From Actinomycetota bacterium (GTDB lineage Bacteria; Actinomycetota; Acidimicrobiia; Acidimicrobiales; Palsa-688), in NCBI GenBank assembly GCA_021323695.1, contig JAJPKN010000020.1, positions 1 to 64,000 on the forward strand: 64,000 nt of DNA, written 5' to 3'. This document shows, in pieces, positions 1 to 8,561 of this stretch. The notes beneath the pieces are model-generated. The model did no database searches. It had not been told where the DNA came from and saw only the letters and a program-made list of their open reading frames with translations. Made by a program: the position numbers and the translations under genes. The number at the start of each line of letters is the position of its first letter. Positions within the stretch are counted from its first letter, which is position 1.

Positions 1-108
1 AGACAGCCAGGCCGTCACCTCAGCCGAGACCTCCCTCAAGGAGGCCCAGCAAAAAGACAGCCAGGCCGTCACCTCAGCCGAGACCTCCCTCAAGGAGGCC
101 CAGCAAAG
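1..108 (+). repeat. 54-bp near-perfect tandem duplication in the adaptor coiled coil
   Basis: Positions 1-54 and 55-108 are almost identical. Each encodes the 18-residue unit DSQAVTSAETSLKEAQQ(K/S). The period is a multiple of three, so the frame is kept and the helical hairpin is lengthened by five turns. More copies may exist left of the window. Confidence 0.9.
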
Positions 109-1195
109 TGACGAGCAGGCGGTCAGCACGGCCCAGCTCAACGTCGCATCGACCGAGCAGAAAGACGCCCAGTCCCTCCAGCAGGCCCAAGCCCAGGTTT
201 CCACGGCCCAGATCCAGCTTTCGCAGGCGCAGGCCAGCGTTGTCGCCGACCAGTTGGCCCAGCCTTCCCAGGTGGCAGCCGACCGGGCGGCGGTGGCGGC
301 CGACGAGGTGGCCCTGTCCCAAGCGCGCCAAGACCTGGCCGACGCCGTGCTCCGGGCACCAGTGGCGGGTACGGTCGTCTCGGTCGACCTCACCCCAGGG
401 CAAGTGGTCACGGCCAGCACTACCACGGTCAGCGCAGACCCGACCGGGGCCTCCAGCTCGAGCAGTTCAAGCGCCGGCGGCTCCGGTGCTGGCAGCTCCG
501 CCAGGGGCAGCTCCGGCACGGGCAGCTCCGGCACGGGCAGCTCCGGCACGGGCAGCTCCGGCACGGGCAGCTCCGGCACGGGCAGCTCCGGCACGGGCAG
601 CTCCGGCACGGGTTCGTCTTCTGCTGAGGTGGTGATCGACTCCACCGGCACGTTCTCGGTGGCCGCCGAGGCCACCACGGCCCAGGTCGGCCAGATCCAG
701 GCCGGCGAGCAGGCGCTGGTCAACCCGACCGGCACGAGCACGACCGCCTTCGGCGTGGTGACCAGCATCGGCCTGGTGGGGACGACCAGCAGCGGTGTCA
801 CCAGCTACCCGGTGACGATCTTGGTCACCGGCCACCCTCAGGGCCTCTATGCGGGAGCCTCGGCGGACGTGGAAGTGGTCACCCGCCAGGCCACCAACGT
901 GCTGGTCGTGCCCACTACGGCGGTCCACGTACTGGCCGCTTACTCGTTCGTCTACGTGCTCAAGGGCGGCAAGGAGGTGGCCCAGAGGGTCACTCTGGGG
1001 GCCACCAGCGCGTCCTACGACCAGGTCACCTCCGGGCTCAAGGCCGGCCAGGAGGTGGTCATCGCCTCGTTGTCGTCGAGGGTGCCCACCAGCACCGGCG
1101 GTGCCGCTGGTTCGCCTTTTGGCGGAGGAGGCGGGTTCGCCCGCTTCCGGGGAGGGGGCGGGGCCGTCTTCTTCGGCGGAGGCTTGGGCGGGTGA
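2..1195 (+). CDS. HlyD/MacA-family efflux adaptor subunit, 5' end missing
   Basis: The frame is open from the left edge, so the N-terminus (membrane anchor and first half of the lipoyl domain) lies outside the window. What remains starts in a Gln/Ala/Ser-rich coiled-coil helix that includes two near-identical 18-residue units. It is followed by the second half of a biotinyl-lipoyl domain (APVAGTVVSVDLTPGQVV). A low-complexity Gly-Ser-Thr stretch comes next, then the beta-barrel and membrane-proximal domains (APVAG half-motif, later VLVVPTTAVH), and a Gly/Phe-rich tail. Such adaptors link a MacB-type ABC transporter to the outside of the membrane. The stop overlaps the GTG of the ATPase gene (GTGA), so the two are translationally coupled. 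The substrate is unknown. Confidence 0.85.
   Translation, partial: DSQAVTSAETSLKEAQQKDSQAVTSAETSLKEAQQSDEQAVSTAQLNVASTEQKDAQSLQQAQAQVSTAQIQLSQAQASVVADQLAQPSQVAADRAAVAADEVALSQARQDLADAVLRAPVAGTVVSVDLTPGQVVTASTTTVSADPTGASSSSSSSAGGSGAGSSARGSSGTGSSGTGSSGTGSSGTGSSGTGSSGTGSSGTGSSSAEVVIDSTGTFSVAAEATTAQVGQIQAGEQALVNPTGTSTTAFGVVTSIGLVGTTSSGVTSYPVTILVTGHPQGLYAGASADVEVVTRQATNVLVVPTTAVHVLAAYSFVYVLKGGKEVAQRVTLGATSASYDQVTSGLKAGQEVVIASLSSRVPTSTGGAAGSPFGGGGGFARFRGGGGAVFFGGGLGG
506..610 (+). repeat. Seven perfect 15-bp repeats encoding (GSSGT)7
   Basis: Seven head-to-tail copies of GGCAGCTCCGGCACG insert a flexible Gly-Ser-Thr linker between the lipoyl half-motif and the beta-barrel domain of the adaptor. The copies are identical at the DNA level, which suggests recent expansion by slippage. 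Confidence 0.95.
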
Positions 1196-1917
1196 CCGGG
1201 CCGGCCACCCGGCCTGTCCTGGGTGCCCAGCTGCCCCTCGTGCAGCTGGTCGACGTCTGGAAGACCTACACGGCCGGCGAAGTGCCTGTCCACGCCCTGC
1301 GGGGGGTGTCGGTATCGATCTTCCCTGGGGAGTACATCTCGATCGTCGGCCCCTCGGGGTCGGGCAAGTCGACCTTCATGCACATCTTGGGGTGCTTGGA
1401 CGTGCCCACTTCGGGGCGGTACTACCTGGGGGGTACCGATGTCAGCCACCTGGACGAAGACCGCCTGGCCGAGATCCGCAACCACCGCATCGGCTTTGTG
1501 TTCCAGCAGTTCCACCTGCTCCCCAGGCTCAACGCCTGGCGCAACGTCGAGCTGCCCCTGATCTACGCCGCGGTGGACCGCCGTGCCCGCCGGGCCCGGG
1601 CACTGGCTGCCCTGGAGGAGGTGGGCCTGGCCAACCGGGCCAACCACTTCCCCAACCAGCTCTCTGGTGGCCAGCAACAAAGGGTGGCCGTGGCCCGGGC
1701 GTTGGTGACCGAGCCGGACCTGCTGCTGGCGGACGAGCCGACAGGCAACCTTGACTCCCGCTCCAGCGCGGACGTGCTGGCCATGCTGGCCGAGCTGCAC
1801 CGCTCGGGGCGCACGATCGTGCTCATCACCCACGAGAACGATGTCGCGGCGGCCGCCGAGCGGACCATGCGTTTCCGTGACGGCCGTTTCGTTGGCGACC
1901 AGGAGAGCGCGGCGTGA
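1192..1917 (+). CDS. ABC transporter ATP-binding protein, MacB/LolD type
   Basis: This 241-residue ATPase powers the exporter formed with the flanking adaptor and permease. Visible motifs are Walker A GPSGSGKS (about residues 53-60), Q-loop VFQQFHLLPRLNAWRNVELPL, signature LSGGQQQR (about 157-164), Walker B LLLADEP and a His switch in LITHEND. The spacing and the Q-loop to signature region fit the MacB/LolD/FtsE group. The GTG start overlaps the adaptor stop, and the gene end overlaps the permease GTG by 4 bp. The assignment to family is firm; the transported molecule cannot be inferred. Confidence 0.95.
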   Translation: MTGPATRPVLGAQLPLVQLVDVWKTYTAGEVPVHALRGVSVSIFPGEYISIVGPSGSGKSTFMHILGCLDVPTSGRYYLGGTDVSHLDEDRLAEIRNHRIGFVFQQFHLLPRLNAWRNVELPLIYAAVDRRARRARALAALEEVGLANRANHFPNQLSGGQQQRVAVARALVTEPDLLLADEPTGNLDSRSSADVLAMLAELHRSGRTIVLITHENDVAAAAERTMRFRDGRFVGDQESAA

Positions 1918-3131
1918 GCTGGCTGGACACGGTCCGTTCCGGGTTGGAGGCCATAGCCAGCCACCGGCTGCGGTCCTCGCTCACCGTCCTGGGCATCCTC
2001 ATAGGTATTGCGGCAGTGATCCTCACCGTGGGCCTGGGCGAGGGCGCCACCGCCTCGGTCAACTCCGCCATCAGCGCCCTGGGCACCAACCTGTTGATAG
2101 TCCAGCCTGGCAGCTCGAGCACGGGCCTGGTGAGGGGCGGTTTTGGCAGCCTCTCGTCGCTCACCTACCAAGATGCCCAGGCGCTGGCCAACAAGGTGGA
2201 CTGCCCTGACATCGCCGCGGTCGCCCCCCAGGTGAGCACCGTGGGCACCTTGGTGGCCGGCAACCAGAACTGGACCACGAGCGTGTACGGCTCCACGCCG
2301 TCTTGGCTGTCGGTCCGGGGCCGCTCGGTCCAGGTGGGCACGTTCTTCACCCAGGCCGACCTCGCCCACGATGCCAACGTCGTGGTGCTCGGCCAGACCA
2401 CGGCCCAAGAGCTGGGCCTTTTCTCCCCGATAGGCCAGACGGTGGACATCGGCAACATCCCCTTTTCGGTCATCGGGGTGCTGTCCAGCGCCGGGAGCTC
2501 GTCGTCCACCAACGAGGACGACATGGCGGTCGTGCCCATCACCACGGCTCAGGACGAGCTGTTGGGCTCTTCGTCGGTCAACACCATCTACCTGGAGGCG
2601 GCCAGCCGCTCCACCATGGGCGCGGCCTATGAGGAGGCCACCGACGAGCTGCTGGCGCTGCACGGGATAACCAACCCCGTGGACGCCGACTTCAACATAA
2701 CCACCCAGTCTTCGCTGCTGCAGACGGCCACGTCGGTGGACCACACCCTCACCGTCTTGCTGGCGGGGATCGCGGCGATATCGCTCCTCGTGGGGGGCAT
2801 AGGGGTCATGAACATAATGCTGGTCTCGGTCACCGAACGGGTGAGGGAGATCGGGCTGCGAAAGGCCCTCGGGGCGACGCCGCGGGTCATCCGGCGCCAG
2901 TTCCTGGTGGAAGCCTCGGCGCTCGGCCTGGCCGGGGGCCTGGCCGGCGCCGCCTTGGGCATAGCCGGCACCTTCGTGCTGCCGCACTTCATTTCCAACC
3001 ATATTTCGCTGTCGGGGAGCGCGACCGCGGGGGCAGTAGTGGTGGCAGTGGCCATCGGCGTCGTGTTCGGCGTGTACCCAGCATCTCGTGCCGCCCGGCT
3101 GGCACCGATCGAAGCGTTGCGAAGCGAGTGA
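1914..3131 (+). CDS. MacB-like ABC transporter permease
   Basis: A 405-residue permease with an N-terminal transmembrane helix (HRLRSSLTVLGILIGIAAVIL), a large extracytoplasmic MacB_PCD domain, and three C-terminal FtsX-type helices. Around the second helix lies the hallmark GGIGVMNIMLVSVTERVREIGLRKALGA; the C-terminus reads YPASRAARLAPIEALR. The GTG start overlaps the ATPase stop by 4 bp. In MacB systems the periplasmic domain transmits mechanical force to export proteins, peptides or drugs. Here it probably acts in a cytoplasmic-membrane complex with the adaptor. Confidence 0.95.
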   Translation: MSWLDTVRSGLEAIASHRLRSSLTVLGILIGIAAVILTVGLGEGATASVNSAISALGTNLLIVQPGSSSTGLVRGGFGSLSSLTYQDAQALANKVDCPDIAAVAPQVSTVGTLVAGNQNWTTSVYGSTPSWLSVRGRSVQVGTFFTQADLAHDANVVVLGQTTAQELGLFSPIGQTVDIGNIPFSVIGVLSSAGSSSSTNEDDMAVVPITTAQDELLGSSSVNTIYLEAASRSTMGAAYEEATDELLALHGITNPVDADFNITTQSSLLQTATSVDHTLTVLLAGIAAISLLVGGIGVMNIMLVSVTERVREIGLRKALGATPRVIRRQFLVEASALGLAGGLAGAALGIAGTFVLPHFISNHISLSGSATAGAVVVAVAIGVVFGVYPASRAARLAPIEALRSE

Positions 3132-3177
3132 AATGCCGAGCGAGCGAAATCGTACCTGGAGCGAAAAAGGAGGCACC

Positions 3178-4296
3178 TTGTCCGGCCTGCAGGGGCCAGT
3201 TACGACGAAAGGGCAGAGAGGCAGTGCCGTGGGCAACCGGCAGGCAGACGTGAGGACCGGCCGGGAGGCAAATGCGGGCACAGGGCCGGGGCTGTCACCC
3301 CGGGCCGGTTGCCGGCCGGCCCGTGGCCTGGTGGCTGTGGCGGCTGTTGCCGTGACTTCGTTGGTGCTGGCAGCCTGCGGTGGCGGGGGGGCGAGCGCCA
3401 CCAAGGGCGCGACCACCAAGAGGGCCACGACCACGACGGCGGCAGCCACGGGCGCAGCCCGGCGCGGGGCGGCCCGGCCCAGCGCCGCCGGGCCTGGTGG
3501 CACCAGCCCCGGGGCTCCCGGCCGCGCCTTCGGGCCGGCCGCGTCCGGCACCATCGCGAGCATTTCGGGCAGCACCCTCGAGGTGCAGGACCCCCAGGCA
3601 CAGATCCAGACCACGGTCGAGATCACCCCCAAGACCGTGATCACCCAGACCCTGCCCAGCACGCTGCACGCGGTGGCTGCCGGGGTGTGCATCTCGGCCG
3701 TCGGCACCAAGGCCGCGGGCGGCGCCGTGGCCGCCAGTTCGGTGACCATCTTCGGGCCGAGCAGCGGCGGCTGCAGCTTGCGGGGTGCGTTCGGTCGGGG
3801 AGGGCCGCCTGGGGGCTTCACCCGGGGAGCGGCCGCTGCCCGCTCCGGCGCCGGCCGGCCTCGCACGACGTTCACCCGGCCGGCCAACTTCGCCTCCGCC
3901 ACGGGCAAGGTCATGTCGGTCGCCGGCACGAAGATAACCGTGCTGGCTGAGCGGGTCTCGTTCTCCGCCAGCACCACCTCCACCACCACCGCGACCGAGA
4001 CCGTCGAGGTGGGCCCGTCTACCCGGTACTCGCGCTTTGAGGCGGCCTCGGTCGGCTCGCTGAAGGTGGGGGAGTGCGCCGTCGCCCTGGGCACCACCAA
4101 CGATATCGGTGCCGTGACCGCCCGTAGCCTGTCGGTGAGCCAGCCCACCTCTCAGGGCTGCACCCAAGGGCCAGCCGGGGGCTTCTTCTTCGGCCGGTCC
4201 TTTGGCCAGGGGGCTGGTGGAGGGACGGCTGGGCCCGGCGGGGCCGGTGCCGGCGCCAACGGTGCCCCGTCGGTGACCGCCGGGGGTGGAGCGTGA
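3178..4296 (+). CDS. Putative lipoprotein with two DUF5666-like domains
   Basis: A hydrophobic segment (LVAVAAVAVTSLVLAAC) ends in a lipobox Cys followed by a Gly run, so this is a predicted lipoprotein. After a Thr/Ala-rich spacer come two copies of a small beta domain, GTIASISGSTLEVQ...TPKTVITQT and ATGKVMSVAGTKITV...VGPSTRYSR, which resemble DUF5666. The TTG start at 3178 is chosen because AAGGAGG (3167-3173) lies 4 nt upstream. An ATG at 3133 and a GTG at 3229 are alternatives, and the long region before the signal makes the later start possible. The gene end overlaps the next gene by GTGA. The function is unknown; position suggests a partner or regulator of the exporter. Confidence 0.75.
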   Translation: MSGLQGPVTTKGQRGSAVGNRQADVRTGREANAGTGPGLSPRAGCRPARGLVAVAAVAVTSLVLAACGGGGASATKGATTKRATTTTAAATGAARRGAARPSAAGPGGTSPGAPGRAFGPAASGTIASISGSTLEVQDPQAQIQTTVEITPKTVITQTLPSTLHAVAAGVCISAVGTKAAGGAVAASSVTIFGPSSGGCSLRGAFGRGGPPGGFTRGAAAARSGAGRPRTTFTRPANFASATGKVMSVAGTKITVLAERVSFSASTTSTTTATETVEVGPSTRYSRFEAASVGSLKVGECAVALGTTNDIGAVTARSLSVSQPTSQGCTQGPAGGFFFGRSFGQGAGGGTAGPGGAGAGANGAPSVTAGGGA

Positions 4297-6200
4297 CCAC
4301 CGGCTCGGCGCGCCGGGGCTGGCCCTGGGCCAGGGCCTGGCCTCTGGGCTTGGCCGGCCTGGCCGTGGCTGTTGGCGGTGGGGGCCTGGCCCTCGGTGCA
4401 GCACCGGCCTCGGCTGCCTCGTCGCCGGCCTGCGGCGGGACAGCCAGCTCCTACACGATCGCCGCAGTAGCGGGGACGCCCCAGTCGGCCAAGGTGGGCC
4501 AGGCTTTTGCGACTGACCTCGTTGTCCAGGTGCTCGAGGGCACCCCGACGGGCAGCTGCCCGGCCGCAGGGGTGGAGGTCACCTTCAGCACGCCCAGCTC
4601 GGGGCCAAGTGCCAGCTTCAACGGCGGTGCCCTGTCGGTGAGCGTGGAGACCGGCCAAGACGGCGAAGCCACCGCCCCCACTCTGTACGCCAATGGCCTG
4701 GTCGGCTCCTACACGGTGACCGCCTCGGCGTCGGTCACCTCGGCCGTGGCTAGCTTCTCTCTCGCCAACACGACAGTGGGGGCCCCGGCGCTCGTGCAAG
4801 CCACCTCCGGCGAGGGCCAGTCGGCCACCGTCGGTACCAGCTTTGCCAACCCCCTGGTCGTGACCGTGACCGACGCCTACGGAGGCCCGGTGGCAGGAGC
4901 GGAGGTGAGCTTCGTGGTCGTGGCCTCGCAGGGGGCAGGGGCCAGCTTCGCCGGGGGTGGCCAGAGCGCCCAGGTAGCCACCAACGCGGAGGGCGAGGCT
5001 ACCTCCCCCCTCGTCACCGCTGGGGCCACGGCGGGGAGCTTCACCGTCCAAGCCAGCGTGCCCGGCGTTGCCCCCGCCAGCTTCGAGCTCACCAACTTGG
5101 CCTCTGCCCCCTACTCCATCTCCGCCGGCCCCGGCTCGGGCCAGCAGGCCCCCCTTGGCACCGACTTCGCTGTCCCCTTGGCCGTGACCGTGGCCGACGC
5201 CAACGGCAACCCCGTTGCGGGGGCGGCCGTGACCTTCACCGCACCGGCTTCAGGCCCCAGCGGTGTCTTCGCCAACGGTGGCCACCAGGTCACGGTCGCG
5301 GCCAACGCTTCTGGGGTGGCAACCGCCCCCGCCTTGTCCGCCGCTACTGCTCCCGGCGGTTACGTGGTGGTCGCCCGGGTAGCGGGCCTGGCCGAGGTTG
5401 CCAGCTTTGCCTTGGTCAACACGGCCCGTACCACGGCCTCCGCCCCCGGCCCACCCGGCAGCTACTGGGCCGCCACCAGCGGGGGCAAGGTGCTTGCCTC
5501 CGGGGCGGCGGCCTCCTTGGGCTGGCCGCGCCAGCCCGCCGGGCCGGTGGTGGCCATGGCTGCCCTACCCGGTGGGCGGGGCTACTGGCTGGCCAGCGCC
5601 GCGGGGCACGTCTATGCCTACGGGCAGGCCGCCTACCTGGGCGCCCCGGCCCTCCGCAGGGGCCAGGGCCAGGTGGTGGCCATGGCCGCCACGCCCGACG
5701 GCCGGGGCTACTGGCTGGCCACTTCGGCGGGGGCGGTCTACGCCTTCGGGGACGCCCGCTCCTACGGGTCACCCCTGGGCCAGGGGCTGCGCCTGGCATC
5801 CCCCGTGGTCGGCCTGGCCCCCACCCCTGACGGCCGGGGCTACTGGCTGGCCGCCCGGGACGGGGGGACCTTCGCCTACGGCGACGCCCGCTACCTGGGC
5901 TCGGCGGCCGGCCTGGCCCGCCGCTCGCCGTTGGTGGCCATCGCGCCGGCTGCCCAGGGCCTGGGCTACTGGCTCCTCAGCGCCAACGGCGGGGTCTTCG
6001 CCTACGGGTCGGCCACGTTCTACGGCTCGGCCGTCGGCTTGCTCGGCGGCCCGGCCAGGGCCCTGGTGCCCACCCCTGGAGGAGCCGGCTACTGGGTGAT
6101 GAGCGGGGCCGGGACGGTGGCCGGCTTCGGCGATGCCGGTGCCCAGGGCTCAGTCGCGCCCCCCAAGGGCTCGTCGGTGGTGGCGGGAGCGGCAGCGTGA
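4293..6200 (+). CDS. Secreted protein: three Ig-like domains plus propeller-type repeats
   Basis: The 635-residue product has an N-terminal signal peptide (about residues 1-42, ending APASAAS). Three tandem Big_1/invasin-like Ig domains follow, each with a 'V..AGA.V.F' core and a closing 'ANASGVATAP' segment. After them come six repeats of the form YWL(A/L)S..G.V(Y/F)A(Y/F)GDA...G(S/A)...PVV.(M/L)A.TPDGRG, likely blades of a beta-propeller. I know this repeat mainly from large families of surface proteins in Acidimicrobiia and related actinomycetes. The GTG start overlaps the lipoprotein stop, making this the last gene of the five-gene cassette. It is a plausible cargo of the exporter or a surface adhesin, but this is an inference. 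Confidence 0.8.
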   Translation: MTTGSARRGWPWARAWPLGLAGLAVAVGGGGLALGAAPASAASSPACGGTASSYTIAAVAGTPQSAKVGQAFATDLVVQVLEGTPTGSCPAAGVEVTFSTPSSGPSASFNGGALSVSVETGQDGEATAPTLYANGLVGSYTVTASASVTSAVASFSLANTTVGAPALVQATSGEGQSATVGTSFANPLVVTVTDAYGGPVAGAEVSFVVVASQGAGASFAGGGQSAQVATNAEGEATSPLVTAGATAGSFTVQASVPGVAPASFELTNLASAPYSISAGPGSGQQAPLGTDFAVPLAVTVADANGNPVAGAAVTFTAPASGPSGVFANGGHQVTVAANASGVATAPALSAATAPGGYVVVARVAGLAEVASFALVNTARTTASAPGPPGSYWAATSGGKVLASGAAASLGWPRQPAGPVVAMAALPGGRGYWLASAAGHVYAYGQAAYLGAPALRRGQGQVVAMAATPDGRGYWLATSAGAVYAFGDARSYGSPLGQGLRLASPVVGLAPTPDGRGYWLAARDGGTFAYGDARYLGSAAGLARRSPLVAIAPAAQGLGYWLLSANGGVFAYGSATFYGSAVGLLGGPARALVPTPGGAGYWVMSGAGTVAGFGDAGAQGSVAPPKGSSVVAGAAA

Positions 6201-6225
6201 AAGCCTGAGCCTGGGGCGGTTGCCC

Positions 6226-6261
6226 GGGGCGCGCTGTCCGTCGGTGCGCCCCGCTATTATT
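6226..6261. terminator. Candidate bidirectional terminator between convergent genes
   Basis: The inverted repeat GGGGCGC (6226-6232) / GCGCCCC (6246-6252), with a 13-nt loop, sits in the 56-bp gap between the converging genes. It is followed by GCTATTATT, AT-rich for this genome but lacking a proper T-run. Confidence 0.5.
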
Positions 6262-7312
6262 CGATCCGCCTGGCCTGCAACTGGGCGGTGATGGCCAGTT
6301 CGGCCGCTTTGAAGGCGTGTTCCTGGGGCATGGAGCGCTCGGTGCGCTCGAGGCAGTCCAGGACCAGCTGGCCGAAGAACGGGTAGCCCACCAGGCCCCG
6401 AGCAGCCAGGTGGTGCTCACCGTGGTGGTCCACCCAATAGACGTGGCCGCCTTCGGGGTCGCGGGCCACGTCCAGGTACTTGCGCAGCTCGATGTAGCCG
6501 TCGGTGCCCAAGATGAGCGTCCGGCCGTCGCCCCAGGCCGACAGCCCGTCGGGGGTGAACCAGTCCACCCGGAAGTAGCCGGTGGCGCCGTTGGCCCCGG
6601 CCAGGAGGCAGTCGCCGAAGTCGTCGAGGCCGGGGTACTGCTTGTGGGCGTAGTTGGCCACCTGGCTGGAGAGCACCTCTGCGTCCTGGTTGGAGGTGAA
6701 GTACAAGAACTGCTCCACCTGGTGGCACCCGATGTCGCACAGGATCCCCCCGTAGCGGTCCCGGTCGAAGAACCAGGCCGGGCGCGACCCGAGGCTGGCC
6801 CGGTGGGGCCCGGTGCCCAGCACCTGCAGGACCCGGCCGACGGCCCCGCCTTGGACCATCTCCCCGGCCAGCACGGCCGCCTCCACGTGCAGGCGCTCGC
6901 TGTAGTAGACGGCGTACTTCCTCCCCGTCTGGGCCACCGCGGCCCGGGCCATGGCCAGCTGGCTCAGCGTGGTGAGCGGCGGCTTGTCGGTGAAGTAGTC
7001 TTTGCCCGCCCCCATGACCCGGGCCCCGAACGCGGCCCGCTCGGAGGGGACCTTGGCCGCGGCCACCAGGGGTACGGCCGGGTCTTCGAGCACCTCGGCC
7101 TCGTCCCGGGCCGGCCGGGCGGACGGGAAGCGCTCCAGGAACCGGGCCAGCTTGGCCGGGTCCTTGTCGTAGGCCCACTTGAGCTCGGCGCCCGCCTCGG
7201 TGAGCCCATTGCACATCCCGTAGATGTGGTCGTGGTCGAGGCCCACCGCGGCAAAGGCGAACTCCCCGGGGCCCACCACCGGGCGGGCCGGGCCAGTCGG
7301 CGCGTAGTGCAT
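6257..7312 (-). CDS. Gfo/Idh/MocA-family oxidoreductase
   Basis: This 351-residue protein has an N-terminal Rossmann-like region (FAAVGLDHDHIYGMCNGL) in which the usual GxGxxG is degenerate. It carries a TDKP version of the family's EKP motif (KDYFTDKPPL) and the GGILCDIGCHQVEQFL segment where the catalytic Asp/His pair is normally found. These NAD(P)-dependent enzymes act on sugars, inositols or related metabolites. The substrate cannot be told from sequence, and no sugar genes lie nearby. The gene stands alone, divergent from rpsL. A TACGAT box lies 11 nt before the ATG on this strand. Confidence 0.85.
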   Translation of the reverse strand: MHYAPTGPARPVVGPGEFAFAAVGLDHDHIYGMCNGLTEAGAELKWAYDKDPAKLARFLERFPSARPARDEAEVLEDPAVPLVAAAKVPSERAAFGARVMGAGKDYFTDKPPLTTLSQLAMARAAVAQTGRKYAVYYSERLHVEAAVLAGEMVQGGAVGRVLQVLGTGPHRASLGSRPAWFFDRDRYGGILCDIGCHQVEQFLYFTSNQDAEVLSSQVANYAHKQYPGLDDFGDCLLAGANGATGYFRVDWFTPDGLSAWGDGRTLILGTDGYIELRKYLDVARDPEGGHVYWVDHHGEHHLAARGLVGYPFFGQLVLDCLERTERSMPQEHAFKAAELAITAQLQARRIE

Positions 7313-7374
7313 GTCGGGAGCCGATCGTAACGCCGGGGCGCCAGGCGGCGTGACCCCGGGGCCCGAGGGCGTGC

Positions 7375-7380
7375 TAACAT
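7375..7380 (+). promoter_or_regulatory. Candidate -10 box of the str operon
   Basis: TAACAT in the divergent gap, about 100 nt before the rpsL start. A weak GTGACC lies near the -35 distance. The leader that follows holds a degenerate 17-bp direct repeat (7444-7455 and 7461-7472, one mismatch). Confidence 0.45.
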
Positions 7381-7480
7381 GTCCGCCTGTCCCCCGGGGC
7401 CGTGCCGGTGGTGCGCGCGCCCATTATGGGGGACGGAGCGAGAGCCTCCTGACGACGAAAGCCTTCTGACGAGAGGTCCA

Positions 7481-7849
7481 GTGCCCACCATCGCGCAGTT
7501 GGTCCGCAAGGGCCGGGAACAAAAGACCGTGAAGACCAAGACGCCGGCCCTGCGGGGTGCGCCCCAACGGCGGGGGGTGTGCACGCGCGTCTACACCAAC
7601 ACCCCCAAGAAGCCCAACTCGGCGTTGCGCAAGGTGGCCCGGGTCCGGCTGTCGAGCGGGGTAGAGATCACCGCCTACATCCCCGGTGTGGGCCACAACC
7701 TCCAGGAGCACTCGATCGTGCTGGTCCGGGGCGGACGGGTGCGGGACCTGCCCGGGGTGCGCTACAAGGTCATCAGGGGCACGCTCGACACGGCGGGGGT
7801 CAAGGACCGCAAGCAGGCTCGTAGCCGCTACGGGGCCAAGAAGGCCTAG
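7481..7849 (+). CDS. rpsL: 30S ribosomal protein S12
   Basis: The 122-residue product is the S12 protein of the decoding centre. [10 protein letters not shown] at the start, [11 protein letters not shown] and GHNLQEHS are all present, including the lysines where streptomycin resistance arises in other bacteria. The GTG at 7481 is chosen because it gives the family's exact N-terminus; upstream in-frame starts would add about 34 unrelated residues. It opens the conserved rpsL-rpsG-fusA-tuf order. Confidence 0.98.
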   Translation: MPTIAQLVRKGREQKTVKTKTPALRGAPQRRGVCTRVYTNTPKKPNSALRKVARVRLSSGVEITAYIPGVGHNLQEHSIVLVRGGRVRDLPGVRYKVIRGTLDTAGVKDRKQARSRYGAKKA

Positions 7850-7861
7850 GAGGCAAGAGGT

Positions 7862-8332
7862 ATGCCACGCAAAGGGGCCGCGCCCCGCCGGGAGCTGCCG
7901 CCCGACCCGGTCTACCACTCGGTGCTGGTCACCCAGCTGGTCAACAAGGTGCTGTCCCGGGGCAAGCGCAGCCTGGCCGAGCGCATCGTCTACGAAGCGC
8001 TGAGCACGGTGAAGGAACGCACCGGCACCGAGCCCCTCGCCACCTTGAAGCGGGCGGTAGACAACACCCGGCCCCAGCTCGAGGTGAAAAGCCGCCGGGT
8101 GGGCGGCGCCACCTACCAGGTGCCGGTCGACGTGCGCCCCAAGCGGGCCACGACGCTGTCGGTGCGGTGGCTGGTGGGCTTTGCCCGCCAGCGGCGGGAA
8201 AAGACGATGGCCGCCCGGCTGGCGAGCGAGCTGCTCGATGCGGCCAACGGCGTCGGGGCGGCGGTGAAGCGCCGGGAGGACATGCACAAGATGGCTGAGG
8301 CCAACCGGGCCTTCTCCCACTACCGGTGGTAG
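7862..8332 (+). CDS. rpsG: 30S ribosomal protein S7
   Basis: The 156-residue product is S7, which nucleates assembly of the 30S head and contacts the E-site t[37 protein letters not shown] and [15 protein letters not shown] are all standard. It starts 12 bp after rpsL, and AGGAGG overlaps the rpsL stop region. Confidence 0.98.
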   Translation: MPRKGAAPRRELPPDPVYHSVLVTQLVNKVLSRGKRSLAERIVYEALSTVKERTGTEPLATLKRAVDNTRPQLEVKSRRVGGATYQVPVDVRPKRATTLSVRWLVGFARQRREKTMAARLASELLDAANGVGAAVKRREDMHKMAEANRAFSHYRW

Positions 8333-8468
8333 CTGCCGGCGCCACCTGCTAGCAGCCGAAGCTCCCGCCGGCTGCGGCCTGGCATCCCCCACAATGGACG
8401 GGGGCCAGGTGACCGGGCTGGGCCACTGGGGCTGGGGCGAGCCTGGCACCGAAGCGAGCACTGGGGCC

Positions 8469-8514
8469 AGGCACCGAGGCTAGGCACCGAGACTAGGCAC
8501 CGAGACGAGGCACA
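8469..8514 (+). repeat. 13-bp tandem repeat, 3.5 copies, in the fusA leader
   Basis: AGGCACCGAG(G/A)C(T/G) recurs at 8469, 8482 and 8495 with a partial copy at 8508. It lies in the 228-bp rpsG-fusA gap, which otherwise shows only GC-rich sequence. The repeat is not coding. Confidence 0.85.
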
Positions 8515-8561
8515 GGCGCACAAGGGCGCGAAGGCACTGAGGACCCACGAGAGGCAAGACA

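Noticed and set aside
506-610. Regular repeats as a possible CRISPR array
   Set aside because: The units are contiguous 15-mers without spacers and lie in frame within a coding gene.
1563-4148. 861-codon open frame on the minus strand
   Set aside because: It lies opposite the ATPase, permease and lipoprotein genes, which have clear family motifs. Long antisense frames are expected at this GC content, and its translation is low-complexity Arg/Pro/Ala.
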